A DNA stretch of 64,000 bases from Zerene cesonia (GCF_012273895.1 NC_052105.1:6954641-7018640), one strand, 5' to 3'. Positions 47,101 to 59,144 are shown, counted from the stretch's first letter. Numbers and translations are program-made. The notes: generated from the letters alone by a model not told the origin.

Positions 47101-48500
47101 CAGTCCTGGAAATCAGTTAACGACCTTTGAGTATAACGGAGTGAAGATAGGAATCGGCATCTGCTATGATCTTAGGTTCCCAGAGATGGCTCATCTAATG
47201 TCTAAACAGGGTAATTGTTTCTTATTGTGATTATTTTGAGGAAAAAGTAACCATTAAAACAAATTTTATACGGTTATAATGCAAAATGCTATTAATATTT
47301 AAATGCGAAAGTTTGTAAGGATGTGTGTGTTTGTTGCTCTTTCACACAAAAACTACAGAACCGGTTGCAATGAAATTTGGTATGTAGACAGCTGGACAAC
47401 TGGAATAACATATGGGCAACTTTTTATTCCGATATTCCTACGGAATACGGACTTACGCGGGTGAAACTGCAGGGCGCAGCTAGTATTTCATAGATGTGAT
47501 AAACGTGATCTGGCCCGGGTGTTGCTAGTTATATATATTTTCAACCGACTCCAATAAAAGGTATCACTTCGGCTGCATATTTTTTATCTTTTATGCCTCA
47601 GAATATTCGACTTGGTATTCCAATTTTGACGATTCTTTTTTTTTTCTATTGAAAACCTTCCATTCTGTCCCATTAAAATTTGTTCTTATTCTGACAATTA
47701 GAAGGTGGTTTGGTTATTTTTTTGTCAAAGAAAAATTGTTATAATTAATGATAAATATACTTTGTTAATAATATACAATCCACCAGGCTGTTCAATGTTA
47801 ATATACCCGGGCGCGTTCAACACGACAACGGGGCCCAAGCACTGGGAATTGCTAGCAAGGTCGCGGGCGACGGACCAGCAGCTGTGGGTCGCGCTCGTGA
47901 GCCCCGCCCGGGACACGACCGCGGGGTACGTGGCCTGGGGGCACTCGCTGCTCGTGGACCCGTGGGGCAGCGTGCTGGGGGCACTGGATGAGACGGAGGG
48001 GACATTGGTGCACGATGTCGGTGAGTAGCTCCGGCTCGAAGGACCTTTAGTTTGTTGCTTTGTATATGCAATTTTCACCAAGACCAAGATAAATTGTTTG
48101 TTTGAGTGGATCCGGCTCGAAGGATCGAACACGAATTAATAAATTATGTTGCATCTTTAAAACAGATGAACCGAAAATTTATTTTATTCTGATTGAAAGG
48201 TGAATTAATCGGCGTAGTGTTTTCAGCTATGATTGATTAAAATCGTTCAAGCTTACAAATGAAATATTTTTGCAGATTAGATATTCTTTCACAACTCCCT
48301 CAATATGGGTATAAAGTAAAAGGGCTCGACTAGTTGAATACTTAACACTATGACAAAATTCAAATCCAACATGGGGTTTTTTAAACTAAAATTTACATGT
48401 TTTTTTCTCAGATTTAACTGTAGTCGAAGAGGTGAGGAGCCAAATCCCAATCAGAGTTCAACGGAGGACAGATCTCTATGACACCATACAAAAGTGTTAA
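44199..48500 (+). CDS. Nit2: Omega-amidase NIT2 (nitrilase family), 6 exons
   Basis: Exons: 44199-44259, 45629-45775, 46276-46460, 47042-47210, 47787-48020, 48412-48500 (TAA). All junctions are GT-AG and in phase, giving 294 aa. The catalytic triad is complete: E61 (VALPECFNSPYG), K131 (end of QHRK, next exon MHLFDI) and C172 (GIGICYDLRFPE), with the K-to-C spacing of 41 seen in human NIT2. Other family blocks are KLYNTCTVWDGTG, YPGAFNTTTGPKHWELL, ASYVAWGH-like GYVAWGHSLLVDPWG and the C-terminal RRTDLYD. The enzyme hydrolyses alpha-ketoglutaramate and alpha-ketosuccinamate to alpha-ketoglutarate and oxaloacetate plus ammonia, in cytosol and mitochondria. The first exon gives a 20-residue extension relative to human; it is the least certain exon. 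It lies tail to tail with the oxidase gene, 735 bp apart. Confidence 0.95.
44405..44790 (-). repeat. Family-F and family-G repeats in NIT2 intron 1
   Basis: 44405-44600 carries the reversed family-F block (ATCGGTTGAGTAGTTTAGGA). 44590-44790 carries family G (CTTAAGTTGGACCAAATTAC). A tRNA box-B-like SINE fragment (GTGGGATTCGAACCTGCATC) follows at 44915-44975. Confidence 0.5.
46735..46852 (+). repeat. SINE 3' region with A-rich tail
   Basis: AAGGCCGGCAACACACTCGC, TTATGGGCGACGGACGTCAT, ATCAGGTGACCCGCTTGCTC and a terminal AATAAAAAAAA resemble the 3' half of Bm1-like lepidopteran SINEs. It lies in NIT2 intron 3. Confidence 0.6.
47285..47483 (+). mobile_element. Helitron-like element, family A
   Basis: TTAAATGCGAAAGTTTGTAA to GGGCGCAGCTAG (CTAG 47480-47483, then T). 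In NIT2 intron 4. A family-I repeat follows at about 47535-47720. Confidence 0.6.
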
Positions 48501-49235
48501 ATCCAAAGCCTTATAACTTGTCTCAATTAATTATAGAATCGAAAGTGCGAGCGAGAGAGCAAGCCATTAAAAACCATCGCGTGAAAGAGATGCACTTAGT
48601 GATTATTATCTATTTGCATAGATTATACCAGATGTATATTTTGTTATTCTTTATACATATTTTTAGTGGTCGGGATACTTATATATAGAAATCCCATTAT
48701 AAATATACAAGAAAAGCAATAATTGTTGTTATTTGTAAGATATTTTTATAAATAAAAATATCATGTTTGTTGTATTTTTTATCAATTTCTAAATTAACAC
48801 GATCTGTCTGCTACATTTCCACATTTGAACACTTTTCGTCACATTCCAGATATGGATTTCTCTAAATATCGAATATAGAATCATTTTATAAACGTATAGT
48901 TTAAATTTTTTTTATTGGTTTGTTAATGAATAAATTTTATTGCCCTCCCGAGGCCTCCTCTCATAAGACGGGTATGTGTCTCTGCTGCGGAAACACATGT
49001 GGTGTGATGATGAAGGACTATAGGGACTTAACTCACTCAGTCTGAATACACAGAGATTTATATTTCGCTTGTATTATATCCATTTTTAAACGTTTAAAAT
49101 CCGTTACAAATTTGAATCCACAAATTCCTTCACAGTTCATCAGATACAGGATAGGAAAGAAAAAACATCAACTTCATACTAGGTATATATTGAAGTTATA
49201 AATAACATTTAATAAAAAATTCAATCTCATGCTAT
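48501..49235. other. Shared 3' flank of NIT2 and the oxidase
   Basis: Tail-to-tail intergenic region. A plus-strand AATAAA near 48751 is a plausible NIT2 polyadenylation signal; a reversed one (TTTATT) near 48934 could serve the oxidase. The piece AACGTTTAAAATCCGTTA at about 49088 is a scrap of the MITE at 30215. Confidence 0.4.
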
Positions 49236-52200
49236 TTAAAGTTTGCTTTTATTCATCATATCTTTTGAATGTTTTTCAAATAGATGTAAAACATCATTAC
49301 CGCAACCCCAGAAGAGTGTAAAACCACTGCCACCTGTAAACAAAAGTAAAGTAAAGATTCGTCGTTTTCTATGTCGTTTATGTCAAATAAGAAAAGTTGT
49401 CGACGGGCGTGATATTCAGTGATCACATTTCATCAACAAATTGTTGCTATTAGCAGTGAATGTGTTAGGTTTTCGCCTTACCGTGGCCGTAATTGTGAAT
49501 GTACAGTTTGCCATTAATTTCTTCAGCCTCTAAACGTATTTCATCCCTGCCTGGTCGCAAGCCAACAAAGTATTTCAATATTTTCGCATTCTGTAACAAA
49601 GAAAACTATTATCGAACGGAATTATGAAAAATTTACCTTAATTAAGTGAAATGGGGATGCTAATATATTAGTTTTAAATAAATAAAATTGAGATTGTATA
49701 AATGTATATGCATACATAAATTATACTCCATAGGTTTTAAAAACGAAATCGTTTAGAATAATTCGCTGATTCAATGATTATATTAATCCAAATGTAAGAA
49801 TGTATGCATACAAACAAATTTACCTGAAGAGATGGCAGCACTGTCTGGCAACCTCCTAAAATGAAATCTGTATCGTCCTGATTAACATTTGTATTGAAAT
49901 TTCCCTTTTGTCCGGTGCCGCCCAACACGCAAAATGAATCGCTAAAAAATAATCATTTTTAACAAAAAATCGAAATCACCTTCAAATTGGCAGAACTAGA
50001 CCATATTTAATATACTAAGGTATAGGTACGTACTTTGGTATAATATAATGTCCTGAATCTTTGTCCATTATTGTTTGAAAGTTCCATGGTGCTTCAACCT
50101 GTAATAAATAGTGATGCAAATTATAAAGTAAATCAATATTTTAAACGTAGTTTTTTCTTATACGTATAATATTTCAAATGAGATATTTGGTATAATTGCA
50201 ACATAAGTACCAAGGCAAAAAAAATTGCATAAAAAAATAAAAATGGTTTATTTTAGTTCTATTTGTCTATGGCCTTATCTATATCTATGGCTTAAACTAT
50301 AAAAAAAAAATATTTATTTCATTTATTTTTACAGTTTATTGTGCTCCCGTACATGACATATGCATAAATAAGTATTACATCATATAGTATATACGTCGGA
50401 ACTCGAAACTTACCTTAACAATTTGACCTCTTACGGGAATTACCCTGGTATCGGGGACTATTTCTCTTGCCCCTAAACCAGTACAATTAAAAACAACATC
50501 GTAATTATCTAGTCTTGGATCCTGTAATGATTTCACGCTTCCCTGAATCCTCGTAACATTCAAATCTCTCAACCGTTGCTCCAGCCGAAACAAAAACGTT
50601 GAAGGATTGACGACAAAAGTTGTGAATGTGTTGCCAGTGCTAAAAACGAGTACTGTTTTAAATTTAACAATTAATCAAACAGCTATTTTTGAATTCAATA
50701 TCTGCATTTACAGAAGTTGAAATACAGGATTTATTAAAACGCTCTTGATTATTGACTTACACGAATTTAGCTGAATACAACTGGTTGTAATAGTCTACTT
50801 GTTGTTTATTAAGTTTTCTGTAGCCATATACTTTTTTTGTCCACTCCGGTTCATCATTTGGTGTATTTCTATAAAATACGAAGACAGGTTGCAACGTGAT
50901 ACCATAGCCACCTTCAGACCACAATTTTTGGAATAATTCGTAAGTTTCAATACCCCATTTGCTGTAAATTGTAAAATATACATATTTAATCGAAAAAAAT
51001 GGTCTTTGCTCAGTGTACTTTAACCAAATCAGGGCATGTTTATTATCATGTATGATGATACGAGTGCATTATTATTAAGCTGTGATATATTTATGGTTGT
51101 GAACAATATTTTGTTTCTATTGCCGAATGTTTTATTTGCTATAAACTAGACAAAGTAGTGTAAATTAAAACAGTATTATTATATGTAGATGCATTTGTTA
51201 TCTTATGTAGATTGAATTGATTACTTCTAGTTCTCGCTCTAAAGTAGCGCACAAACATTGTTTTTGAACGTAGCTTTACATTAATAATGTACAGAATCGC
51301 GCATAGTATACCCTAATGGTGTATTTACATTCGTGTTCGTCATTCGCTTCGTTATTCGACGAAACATTCGTATAAAAAGCACTGTTTACACATTCACGAG
51401 TAATACAGTAAGTTTTTGTTCTTGCAAGAAACACTTATACGCAAATACGTGAATTTTAAGACGCATAGTGACACTGTAACTGTTTACCAAGTTACATGTA
51501 TGCTCTAAAGTATACATATAACTTGCTTATCATCGTCGTCGTCGTCGTTTCAGCCATGGGACATCCACTGCTGGACAAAGGCCTCCCTCAAGGATTTCCA
51601 CCTTCACCAGTCACTGGCGGCCTGCATCCAGCGGCTCCCCGCCACTCGGACCAGCTGTCCTCATCTCGATTGCTTGCTTATGTATACACTGAATATGTAA
51701 GGACAACATTTTTTCTAAAATGCAGCGTCACTCAGCAGCTTCAGCCTTCAAGCGTGAAAGAATTCATCAAAAAATGCAGTTGTGGAGTCGAGCACATGTG
51801 AGTAGCATGCTACTGCGTTTCCTATGGTGAGTGGATGAGCCGGCCCGTTTTTTTTCCTCACTCTTCCCAGTCCACGTAACCCTTTCCTCTTAAAAGTGGG
51901 CAGCGCATTCGCAGAGCCACTCACTCTGCGAATGCTCATGGGCGGTGGTGATCGCTTACCATCAGCCGAACTCCAGCTACGCTGTCCGCTATGACATTAA
52001 AAAATAAGATGTAGGTTTCGGTATCGGAAATTGTCACCTTATTAAATGTGCCGATGTGTTCCCACACAGGTAAGGGTACCACAGACCACCGGATCCATCG
52101 CCCGTTGTATTTGGCGAGAACTGTTCTCCTAATATCGTTACCTGAAATTAAAAAAACAACAATTCCTTTTTTTAAACTTATATAATTTCGGGAATAAACA

Positions 52201-52896
52201 TAAACATACATGTTATTTGAAGTAGGTAATAATTATACTACGCGACTCTGAGAGAAATGCTCAACCATAAATTGAAATGATAATTTTAGGTCTATTTCAG
52301 ATAATTAAATTAAGTATCGATAACTCGAATTAGAAGTATAACTTATTAAATTCCCACAAAATATAAACTATTCCTTATTATCCTAATTCTATAACGCCAT
52401 CTATCGAAATTTATAGAATTCAGAAGGCAATAGTCGCTGATAATACTTATTAAACATTTGATTTAGTTTAACCTCGCAAGACTCTGCATACCGAATTTTT
52501 TACAGTTTATATAATGAGATTAATTGTTCTTTTCATGACCTTGAATACGAAAATAAAAGTATAGCTACTTGTCCCAGCTGCTTGTCCCAGCTTCGCCCAG
52601 GTAGACACTGGATAAAAAATTACTTGGTAAAAATTTTGTTAAAATGGTAAAGATTATTTCTAGAAAAATCATATTTAAAATCGATTAGAAAGGTTTTAGA
52701 TTAATTAAAACAAACAAAATAAAATCACAGCTCTCCTCTTTATTATTAATCGCCTCGTTAAAACTATTATTTCTAACATCTATCCTTTATATGTAAGAGT
52801 GTCAAAAAAACTTACATCCACTTCTGGATACCTTTCTTTAATTTTTAATGCACAAATATTTCCATTAATGCCAGCCCCCAATACTATAACTTTCAT
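49236..52896 (-). CDS. D-amino-acid/D-aspartate oxidase, 8 exons
   Basis: Minus-strand exons: 52896-52816, 52141-52038, 50961-50761, 50639-50414, 50098-50034, 49941-49824, 49590-49482, 49333-49236 (TAA). All are GT-AG and in phase, giving 333 aa, the usual length for DAAO/DDO. The N-terminus has the FAD motif VIVLGAGINGNICA (GxGxxG). Next come GDGSGGLWYPYL (about 41-52), FNCTGLGAREIVPD and VRGQIVKV, then VGLRPGRDEIRLE (R284 at the position of the substrate-carboxylate Arg of pig DAAO) and the family signature IHNYGHGGSGFTLFWG (about 295-310). The enzyme is an FAD flavoprotein oxidising D-amino acids to alpha-keto acids, ammonia and hydrogen peroxide, usually in peroxisomes. The C-terminus (MMNKSKL) resembles a type-1 peroxisomal signal (SKL). 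Whether it prefers acidic or neutral D-amino acids cannot be settled here. Confidence 0.94.
51525..51665. repeat. LINE/SINE-derived repeat
   Basis: (GTC)n then TTTCAGCCATGGGACATCCA, ACTGCTGGACAAAGGCCTCC and CCAGCGGCTCCCCGCCACTC, a common lepidopteran dispersed sequence. In intron 2 of the oxidase. Confidence 0.5.
51740..51975 (-). repeat. SINE-like repeat (family H)
   Basis: GGCGGTGGTGATCGCTTACC and ATGGTGAGTGGATGAGCCGG are the reverse of the family-H head and middle. Confidence 0.5.
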
Positions 52897-53138
52897 TTTA
52901 GTGATGCACGTCCAATGCAATTGCATCTGATAAGTATAATAATTTAACAGGTCAAGATAACTTATTAATTATAAACAATATCTTAATTACTATTTGTGAC
53001 CATTATTTGTTTATATTGGATGGCCACGGTCGCACGACTAACGATATTTTAATATTTATCATGATGATGTAATGATATTTTCATAATAATATTTTAAAAT
53101 TTATAACCTCCTTTTTTAAACTTTCTAGTTCATACCTA

Positions 53139-53296
53139 TCTATACTAATATTATAAAGCTAAAGAGTTTGTTTGTTTGAACGCGCTAAACTCAACAACTG
53201 CTGGTCGGATTTCAAAAATTCTTGCAATGTTAGATAGCTCATTTATTGAGGCAGGCTATATGTGTACCACACGCAAAGCCGGGGTGAACCACTTGT
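53139..53296 (+). repeat. Helitron-like element, family C (3' end eroded)
   Basis: TCTATACTAATATTATAAAG start after an A; the end reads ACCACTTGT instead of CTAG. Lies upstream of the oxidase gene. Confidence 0.55.
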
Positions 53297-53583
53297 CTTT
53301 ACCAATGTTCTACATTATTAAGGTCATCCATCACTATAGTAGGCAGGATTATTTTGAAAAATAGGTAATTGCAGGTGACTTTATAACTTAATTGGTAAAT
53401 CTGTGCGATAGTAAAACATAAACATTTTCTAAAAACTAATTTGCCGGTTATTTCATCCTACAGATTTGAAAATACAAAAGCAGCCCAATAAGTAAATTTA
53501 CAATAAGATGAATATACTTAGTCTGGCCATAAATACTGTTACACTTAATTATAAAAAAATATTACATTTGAATTTCGAATCTG

Positions 53584-54583
53584 NNNNNNNNNNNNNNNNN
53601 NNNNNNNNNNNNNNNNNNNNNNNNNNNNNNNNNNNNNNNNNNNNNNNNNNNNNNNNNNNNNNNNNNNNNNNNNNNNNNNNNNNNNNNNNNNNNNNNNNNN
53701 NNNNNNNNNNNNNNNNNNNNNNNNNNNNNNNNNNNNNNNNNNNNNNNNNNNNNNNNNNNNNNNNNNNNNNNNNNNNNNNNNNNNNNNNNNNNNNNNNNNN
53801 NNNNNNNNNNNNNNNNNNNNNNNNNNNNNNNNNNNNNNNNNNNNNNNNNNNNNNNNNNNNNNNNNNNNNNNNNNNNNNNNNNNNNNNNNNNNNNNNNNNN
53901 NNNNNNNNNNNNNNNNNNNNNNNNNNNNNNNNNNNNNNNNNNNNNNNNNNNNNNNNNNNNNNNNNNNNNNNNNNNNNNNNNNNNNNNNNNNNNNNNNNNN
54001 NNNNNNNNNNNNNNNNNNNNNNNNNNNNNNNNNNNNNNNNNNNNNNNNNNNNNNNNNNNNNNNNNNNNNNNNNNNNNNNNNNNNNNNNNNNNNNNNNNNN
54101 NNNNNNNNNNNNNNNNNNNNNNNNNNNNNNNNNNNNNNNNNNNNNNNNNNNNNNNNNNNNNNNNNNNNNNNNNNNNNNNNNNNNNNNNNNNNNNNNNNNN
54201 NNNNNNNNNNNNNNNNNNNNNNNNNNNNNNNNNNNNNNNNNNNNNNNNNNNNNNNNNNNNNNNNNNNNNNNNNNNNNNNNNNNNNNNNNNNNNNNNNNNN
54301 NNNNNNNNNNNNNNNNNNNNNNNNNNNNNNNNNNNNNNNNNNNNNNNNNNNNNNNNNNNNNNNNNNNNNNNNNNNNNNNNNNNNNNNNNNNNNNNNNNNN
54401 NNNNNNNNNNNNNNNNNNNNNNNNNNNNNNNNNNNNNNNNNNNNNNNNNNNNNNNNNNNNNNNNNNNNNNNNNNNNNNNNNNNNNNNNNNNNNNNNNNNN
54501 NNNNNNNNNNNNNNNNNNNNNNNNNNNNNNNNNNNNNNNNNNNNNNNNNNNNNNNNNNNNNNNNNNNNNNNNNNNNNNNNNNN
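53584..54583. other. Assembly gap (1000 N)
   Basis: Exactly 1000 N; placeholder of unknown size. Confidence 0.99.
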
Positions 54584-55500
54584 ATCAACCAAAGAAGTTA
54601 CTTATTTTGCGTACGCTGCCTAAACTACAAAAGATAGAACCATAAAATGTTATAATTAATTATAGATCTTATAAATATCTACAAAAAAGTCCGCGACAAA
54701 CTATACCTATCTATGTCGAGTGAGGCACAACAACCACATTTTTATTTAAAAATCTTGAATTTTTTTGGACTACATTTTAAACGCGTTTATTTTACTCATG
54801 CTATTAATCCTTATCAAAATAAATTATTTCATCAATAAATACAGTTTATGTTGATAATATTTGGTCTTTGAATGATTAAAATTGGACGATTGGTTTTGAA
54901 GTTGTGGTGAAATTAAAATATTACGATTTCTGCTGCACGGCCCGTTGCGAAGTGGGCGTCACCAATGCGGTGTGCGGCGGGTGCGCGTGCGGGAGAGGGG
55001 TGTTTAGATCTATGAGTAAGGTACCCGCGCGGCTCAGACGCGAGGTCGGCTCCCTATATCATCATCAGTATATTTTGTTAGCTGAAGATAATTTAACGTC
55101 AAATATTGTTTATAGAGAAGCTCCACAATGAGTTAGTTATGTATCCTAAAACAACAGGTTGCACTGCGGGACTGGAGGCAGAAGTGAACACTTTTGCCGG
55201 GAGCAAGACTTAGTTAGCGCTTTGCGGGCGGTCCTTTAGTTAGTTCTAATAGAGATATATTTAGTATCGGCTGTGCACCCGTGCGAAGCCGGGGCGGGTC
55301 GCTAGTTATACAATAAAGCACTTTTTTTAAATAATACACTCGACGTGAGTGTACTTGAGGCTAGCGCGGGGCGTGCGCGGACGACGGGGGTCAGTGAGTC
55401 ACTGCGCGGGGACAAGCGCTACCCCGCACCTTCGACACTTCCCCCGCACCTCTTACGTTCCTCCAATCTCGCCTACAAATCGGTCACCGCGCAGGGTCTA
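54584..55500. other. Repeat-derived sequence, unassigned
   Basis: Contains GC-rich blocks (ACCAATGCGGTGTGCGGCGG; GCTAGCGCGGGGCGTGCGCG) and a Helitron-like 3' end, AAGCCGGGGCGGGTCGCTAG, near 55308. No gene seen. The GC-rich block at 55330-55500 may be the inner part of the Tigger relic that follows. Confidence 0.4.
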
Positions 55501-55504
55501 GTTG

Positions 55505-55893
55505 TTTGGCGCGAGCTGTAACCATCCACAGCTCGCCTTTAAAGAAGTATCACCACCAAGTTTTTGATTAAAATCCAATGCTTTTTCACATAACAGAGGT
55601 CCAGATATGGGCTGACCGCATGCTCTCTTTTGTAAGAACCATGTAAAAACTGCATTCTCCAGAATTTCATGTTAAGATTTTTTCATGACTTTACGTTGCG
55701 AACTTCCATCTTCTTGCTCAAGCGCGCAGGTGAATTTCATTATGGAATCAGAATTCTTTTTAATGTCTGATATCGTAGAAGTTCCGACACCATATATTTG
55801 TGCCAATTTACTGCCAGATTCACCATTTTTATACTCTCAATTATCTTCATTTTATCTTTAAGAGACAATACTACTCTTTTTTCGCTTGGACAT
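55505..55893 (-). pseudogene. Tigger/pogo-type transposase N-terminal fragment, frameshifted
   Basis: The minus strand shows an HTH start (LSLKDKMKIIESI), continuing in another frame as NGESGSKLAQIYGVGTSTIS and later, in a third, SCGWLQLAP, matching the order of psq-type HTH and CENP-B HTH regions of Tigger transposases. At least two frameshifts and stops break it. With the AT-skewed terminal repeat at 57505-57575 in the same orientation, it implies one element interrupted between about 55.9 and 57.5 kb. Confidence 0.7.
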
Positions 55894-55919
55894 TTTAAAT
55901 TTCCAACACAAAACGTAAA

Positions 55920-57480
55920 CAAAAATAAAAGACAACATCATAAAAATTTCATTGCAATCCAGAATAAGCTGAATGTAATCGATTCGCTTTTAAATGACAC
56001 AAATTTACATCAAAGGACTAATGAAATCATACATACATATTCTGCATTCTTACGCAATTTTATGTCTCTTTACGTTAGATTAAGTGAAATAGAAACTGCT
56101 GTAGCTTCTAGTAAAATTAAACTTTTATACCAATCCGTTGTAGATACGAAAAAATTATTACTTTTATTAAGAAATGTTGAAACTAGCTCTAAGTTACCAT
56201 TTCCAGTAAATTTAGATAATGTTTGAACAATTAATAGAAGTACAAACTTATGTAAAACAAAGTCAAATAAAATTCGTAATGACTATTCCATTATTTACTG
56301 ATTATATTTACTCATATTTTAAAATAATACCTTTACCTATATTTAACAAAGAAAAATGTCAGACTACCCTTATCCTTTCCAAATACCCTTACATCCTTGT
56401 GAAGGGGTTGAAAACAATGCCGCTCTCACAACCATGCAAAGAAATTGATGAAGACCGGTTCCTATGCCCTGAAATACTGACATCAACAAAATATAAAGAC
56501 GATTGTTTAACTGATCTTCTGCGACTATCTACAAATGTTTTCAGTTGCCGGCCGATTCCCATTTCCATAGATGAAGTGAAAATCGACAATGTTCTACCAA
56601 ATAGATGGATACTTTACGTGCATGTGGAAACAGTACTAAGGTCTGTGAAAATGAGGTAACCCAAGAATTTCTTCGTGGTACTTATTTATTGGTGTTAGAC
56701 GAGACTGGCTGCTACGTGAAAATCGGAGATATAACACTAAAGAAATATGAAGTGAATGGAAATGATATTATATACCCAAGTTTACCAAAGATTATATTAC
56801 CAAATTTGATAAACTCCCTAACCGACAGGAAACCTGTTAACCTGAAGGGTGCAAATTTAACTAACATTAATATGCTTCGGTATTGAATTGAAAATAGTGA
56901 AAATAGTGAAAGCCAGTTTAATAATTCAGTGAATAGTGCCGTCGGAGTGATTAACATTATAACTTTTGTGTTAATCGTAATTATAATTGTAATTGTCGTA
57001 CTTACTAAGTCTAAATTAAGAAAAATATGTATTCAAGAAAATCCTTCAGATTCTCTTGAAACTGAGGATGAAGGAGTTATATCGGGGCCATCCGCAGTAC
57101 ATGCATGTGACGTAGTATTTGTTAACGCGGCATAACTACGACCACCCTGTATCGCCTTTTTGTAATTCTTTGAACAGAGTTGCAGCGTTGCATTTTTGTT
57201 TAGCGATAAGTCTATAGTTTAAGGATTCATTCTGATTGTAGAGAGCATTTATTAAAGACGTTTAAATAAAATCTTGTCTTTTTAAAAAACTTCCTTCGGT
57301 CCGTCGAGATTTGAGTACCTTTCTGTTGAACGCTATAAAAAAAAAATGAAACAATAACAAACACTATCCCGCAAACAAATGAGAGCGAGAGTACACCGTC
57401 GCAGGCGGGAATAAACTTGTCGTAACATGTCTCGACGCGCCGTCAAAGCATTTTTAAATTAATTATCAGAATATCAGGAA
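55920..57480 (+). pseudogene. Decayed errantivirus/baculovirus F-like envelope gene relic
   Basis: Three overlapping open pieces (about 55920-56226, 56219-56659, 56605-56886) and a fourth (56929-57135) lie in frames 1, 2, 1 and 1, so two frameshifts and one in-frame stop (56884-56886) break the gene. Their order matches the F-type fusion envelope family of baculoviruses and insect errantiviruses: a long helical region, a Cys-containing ectodomain (about 56360-56740), then a hydrophobic transmembrane segment (about 56944-57012) and a short acidic cytoplasmic tail ending at 57135. The N-terminal subunit, signal peptide and cleavage region are absent, and the boundary falls where the Tigger fragment ends. 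No gag or pol is seen. AATAAA occurs at about 57269 and again at the 3' end, directly before a run of A. It cannot encode a working protein. Confidence 0.65.
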
Positions 57481-57481
57481 T

Positions 57482-57504
57482 AAAAAAAAAAAAAAAAAAA
57501 AAAA
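57482..57504. repeat. Poly(A) tract at the end of the envelope-bearing insert
   Basis: 23 A immediately after GGAATA, abutting the Tigger terminal repeat. It may be a retroposition tail or a simple A-run. Confidence 0.7.
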
Positions 57505-57575
57505 GAGCCGAGACGAATGAGTCCGGATAATCGGATGTTCGGATAATCGATGTTCGGATAATCGGGATTCTACGA
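57505..57575 (-). mobile_element. Tigger-type terminal repeat
   Basis: On the minus strand it reads GTAGAATCCCGATTATCCGA, then two more ATTATCCGAACAT-type units. This is typical of pogo/Tigger ends. The matching opposite end was not found in the window. Confidence 0.7.
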
Positions 57576-59140
57576 TAAAAATAACCTAGCTCGAGTTGGT
57601 TTCTTAAAATTCATTTTATGGCGATTTGTATTTTTCAAAACTTTATTCCCCACTATCTCAAAACAGCTTTTTAGGACTTGGTGATTTTTCGCTCTATGGA
57701 GACGAAATATGCTCAAACGATTTGTGATACATGCCCATTATTACTAATTTCCAGTAATTTTTGTACAATGTTTTTTTTATGTAACGTTATAACGTATAAT
57801 TTTGATTTTGGTCAAAATCAATCACAGCACGTATCTAAACCAAATTTGTCAATATGTCAAACACGTGACACTGAAATGATATTTGGAGATATATATGGAG
57901 TTTATGGAAATTGCGCCAGTGCGTTAGAGCGAAGCTCCCGTTTATCATCGTTAGGCGCCCTCTACTATCGGGAAATCCCCCGGCGACAAAATGGCGGCAT
58001 CATGTTTCCCCCAATATCTTATCTAAGTCGTAACCCCGCTAAAATACAATGCATATGTGTATAAATTTTTGTTTTAATTATTTGAGGCTTTTTATTGCCC
58101 TAGTCAAAATAATTGCAATTTTGTTTTTTTGGATACAGTAATAAAATCAAAAGGTTCTATAGATAATATTATTTATAATATTATTATCAGTTCTATTATA
58201 TCATGTAGACTATGTTTATTTGAGTTTTTTTTTAACAATTTCCGTATTCATTACATTGCTAAAAACTTTTCAATAGACTATAGACAATGTGTGTCCATCT
58301 TGTCTATGATTTGTTTGAATATCAATGAAAAAAAAGTTAACATTGCCGCTAAAAACTTATAAATATTCAATGATGGAGGCTTCAACTAACGCAAAATTTA
58401 AAGAATAAGTAAACATTGTATGTTAATAATTGACATTTTGCTCTAGCATGTAATATGCCTTTTATGGAATAGAAGTGAATAAATTAATTATTGTCTTGAA
58501 ATTTGTTTCAATAATATTTTTACGATCTTTCACGAGATAGGTTTTTGAAACGATATTTTTTATTATAACAATTGAACGATAAGTCTAGATCTAGAACAAC
58601 GCATTATTCATATTATTGTTTTATACGGTTTTATGCTTACAAATGTTTATTGTCCATACTTATAGGTGTATACCGATATGATTCGATTCATTTTTGTCAA
58701 AATTTAATCAGCCAATTAAGGCTGATTAATTTTTTTAGAAACGAAGACACGAATCAGTCTTCTTGGGTCCCCTCTTCCTTTTCTGAGCCCAAAGGCGAGA
58801 GCGACACAGCGGCGCCGACGACGGCAGCACGGAACTGAGGACTCTGCTGCGTGCCGCCAGAATCGAGACCCTCGTGGACGGGAGCCGGAAGGGGGAGCAT
58901 TCTGGTGGCGCGTTGGAACCCAGTGCCGAAATGACGTCGTCTGCGTCAAAACCTTGGAAAGGGAAAGACGTAGAGAAGAGAAAAAAAAATAAAAAAAATA
59001 AATCGTTTTGATTTTGTCCCCTTACCGCATCGCTGATCATATATGTTACATATATGATCCGCTATAAAATCTGCTGCAGACGGTCTACCTTTAGATTACG
59101 AAAGCATTATTGTGAAATTATATTCATTTTTTTATATTTA
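57576..59140. other. Intergenic, transposon-rich flank
   Basis: Mostly AT-rich. A short motif pair, GGCGCCCTCTACTATCGG and CAAAATGGCGGC (57952-57997), resembles CTCF- and YY1/Pho-type sites. A GC-rich block at 58740-58960 (TCTTCTTGGGTCCCCTCTTC; GGCGCCGACGACGGCAGCAC) looks repeat-derived, but I cannot assign it. Confidence 0.4.
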
Positions 59141-59144
59141 TACA

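Noticed and set aside
57678..58064. 128-codon plus-strand ORF beyond the Tigger end
   Set aside because: No family resemblance and it crosses a GC-rich motif region with no splice or start support.
58716..59040. Arg/Ser/Pro-rich ORFs over the GC-rich block
   Set aside because: Open on both strands by composition only; the block looks repeat-derived.
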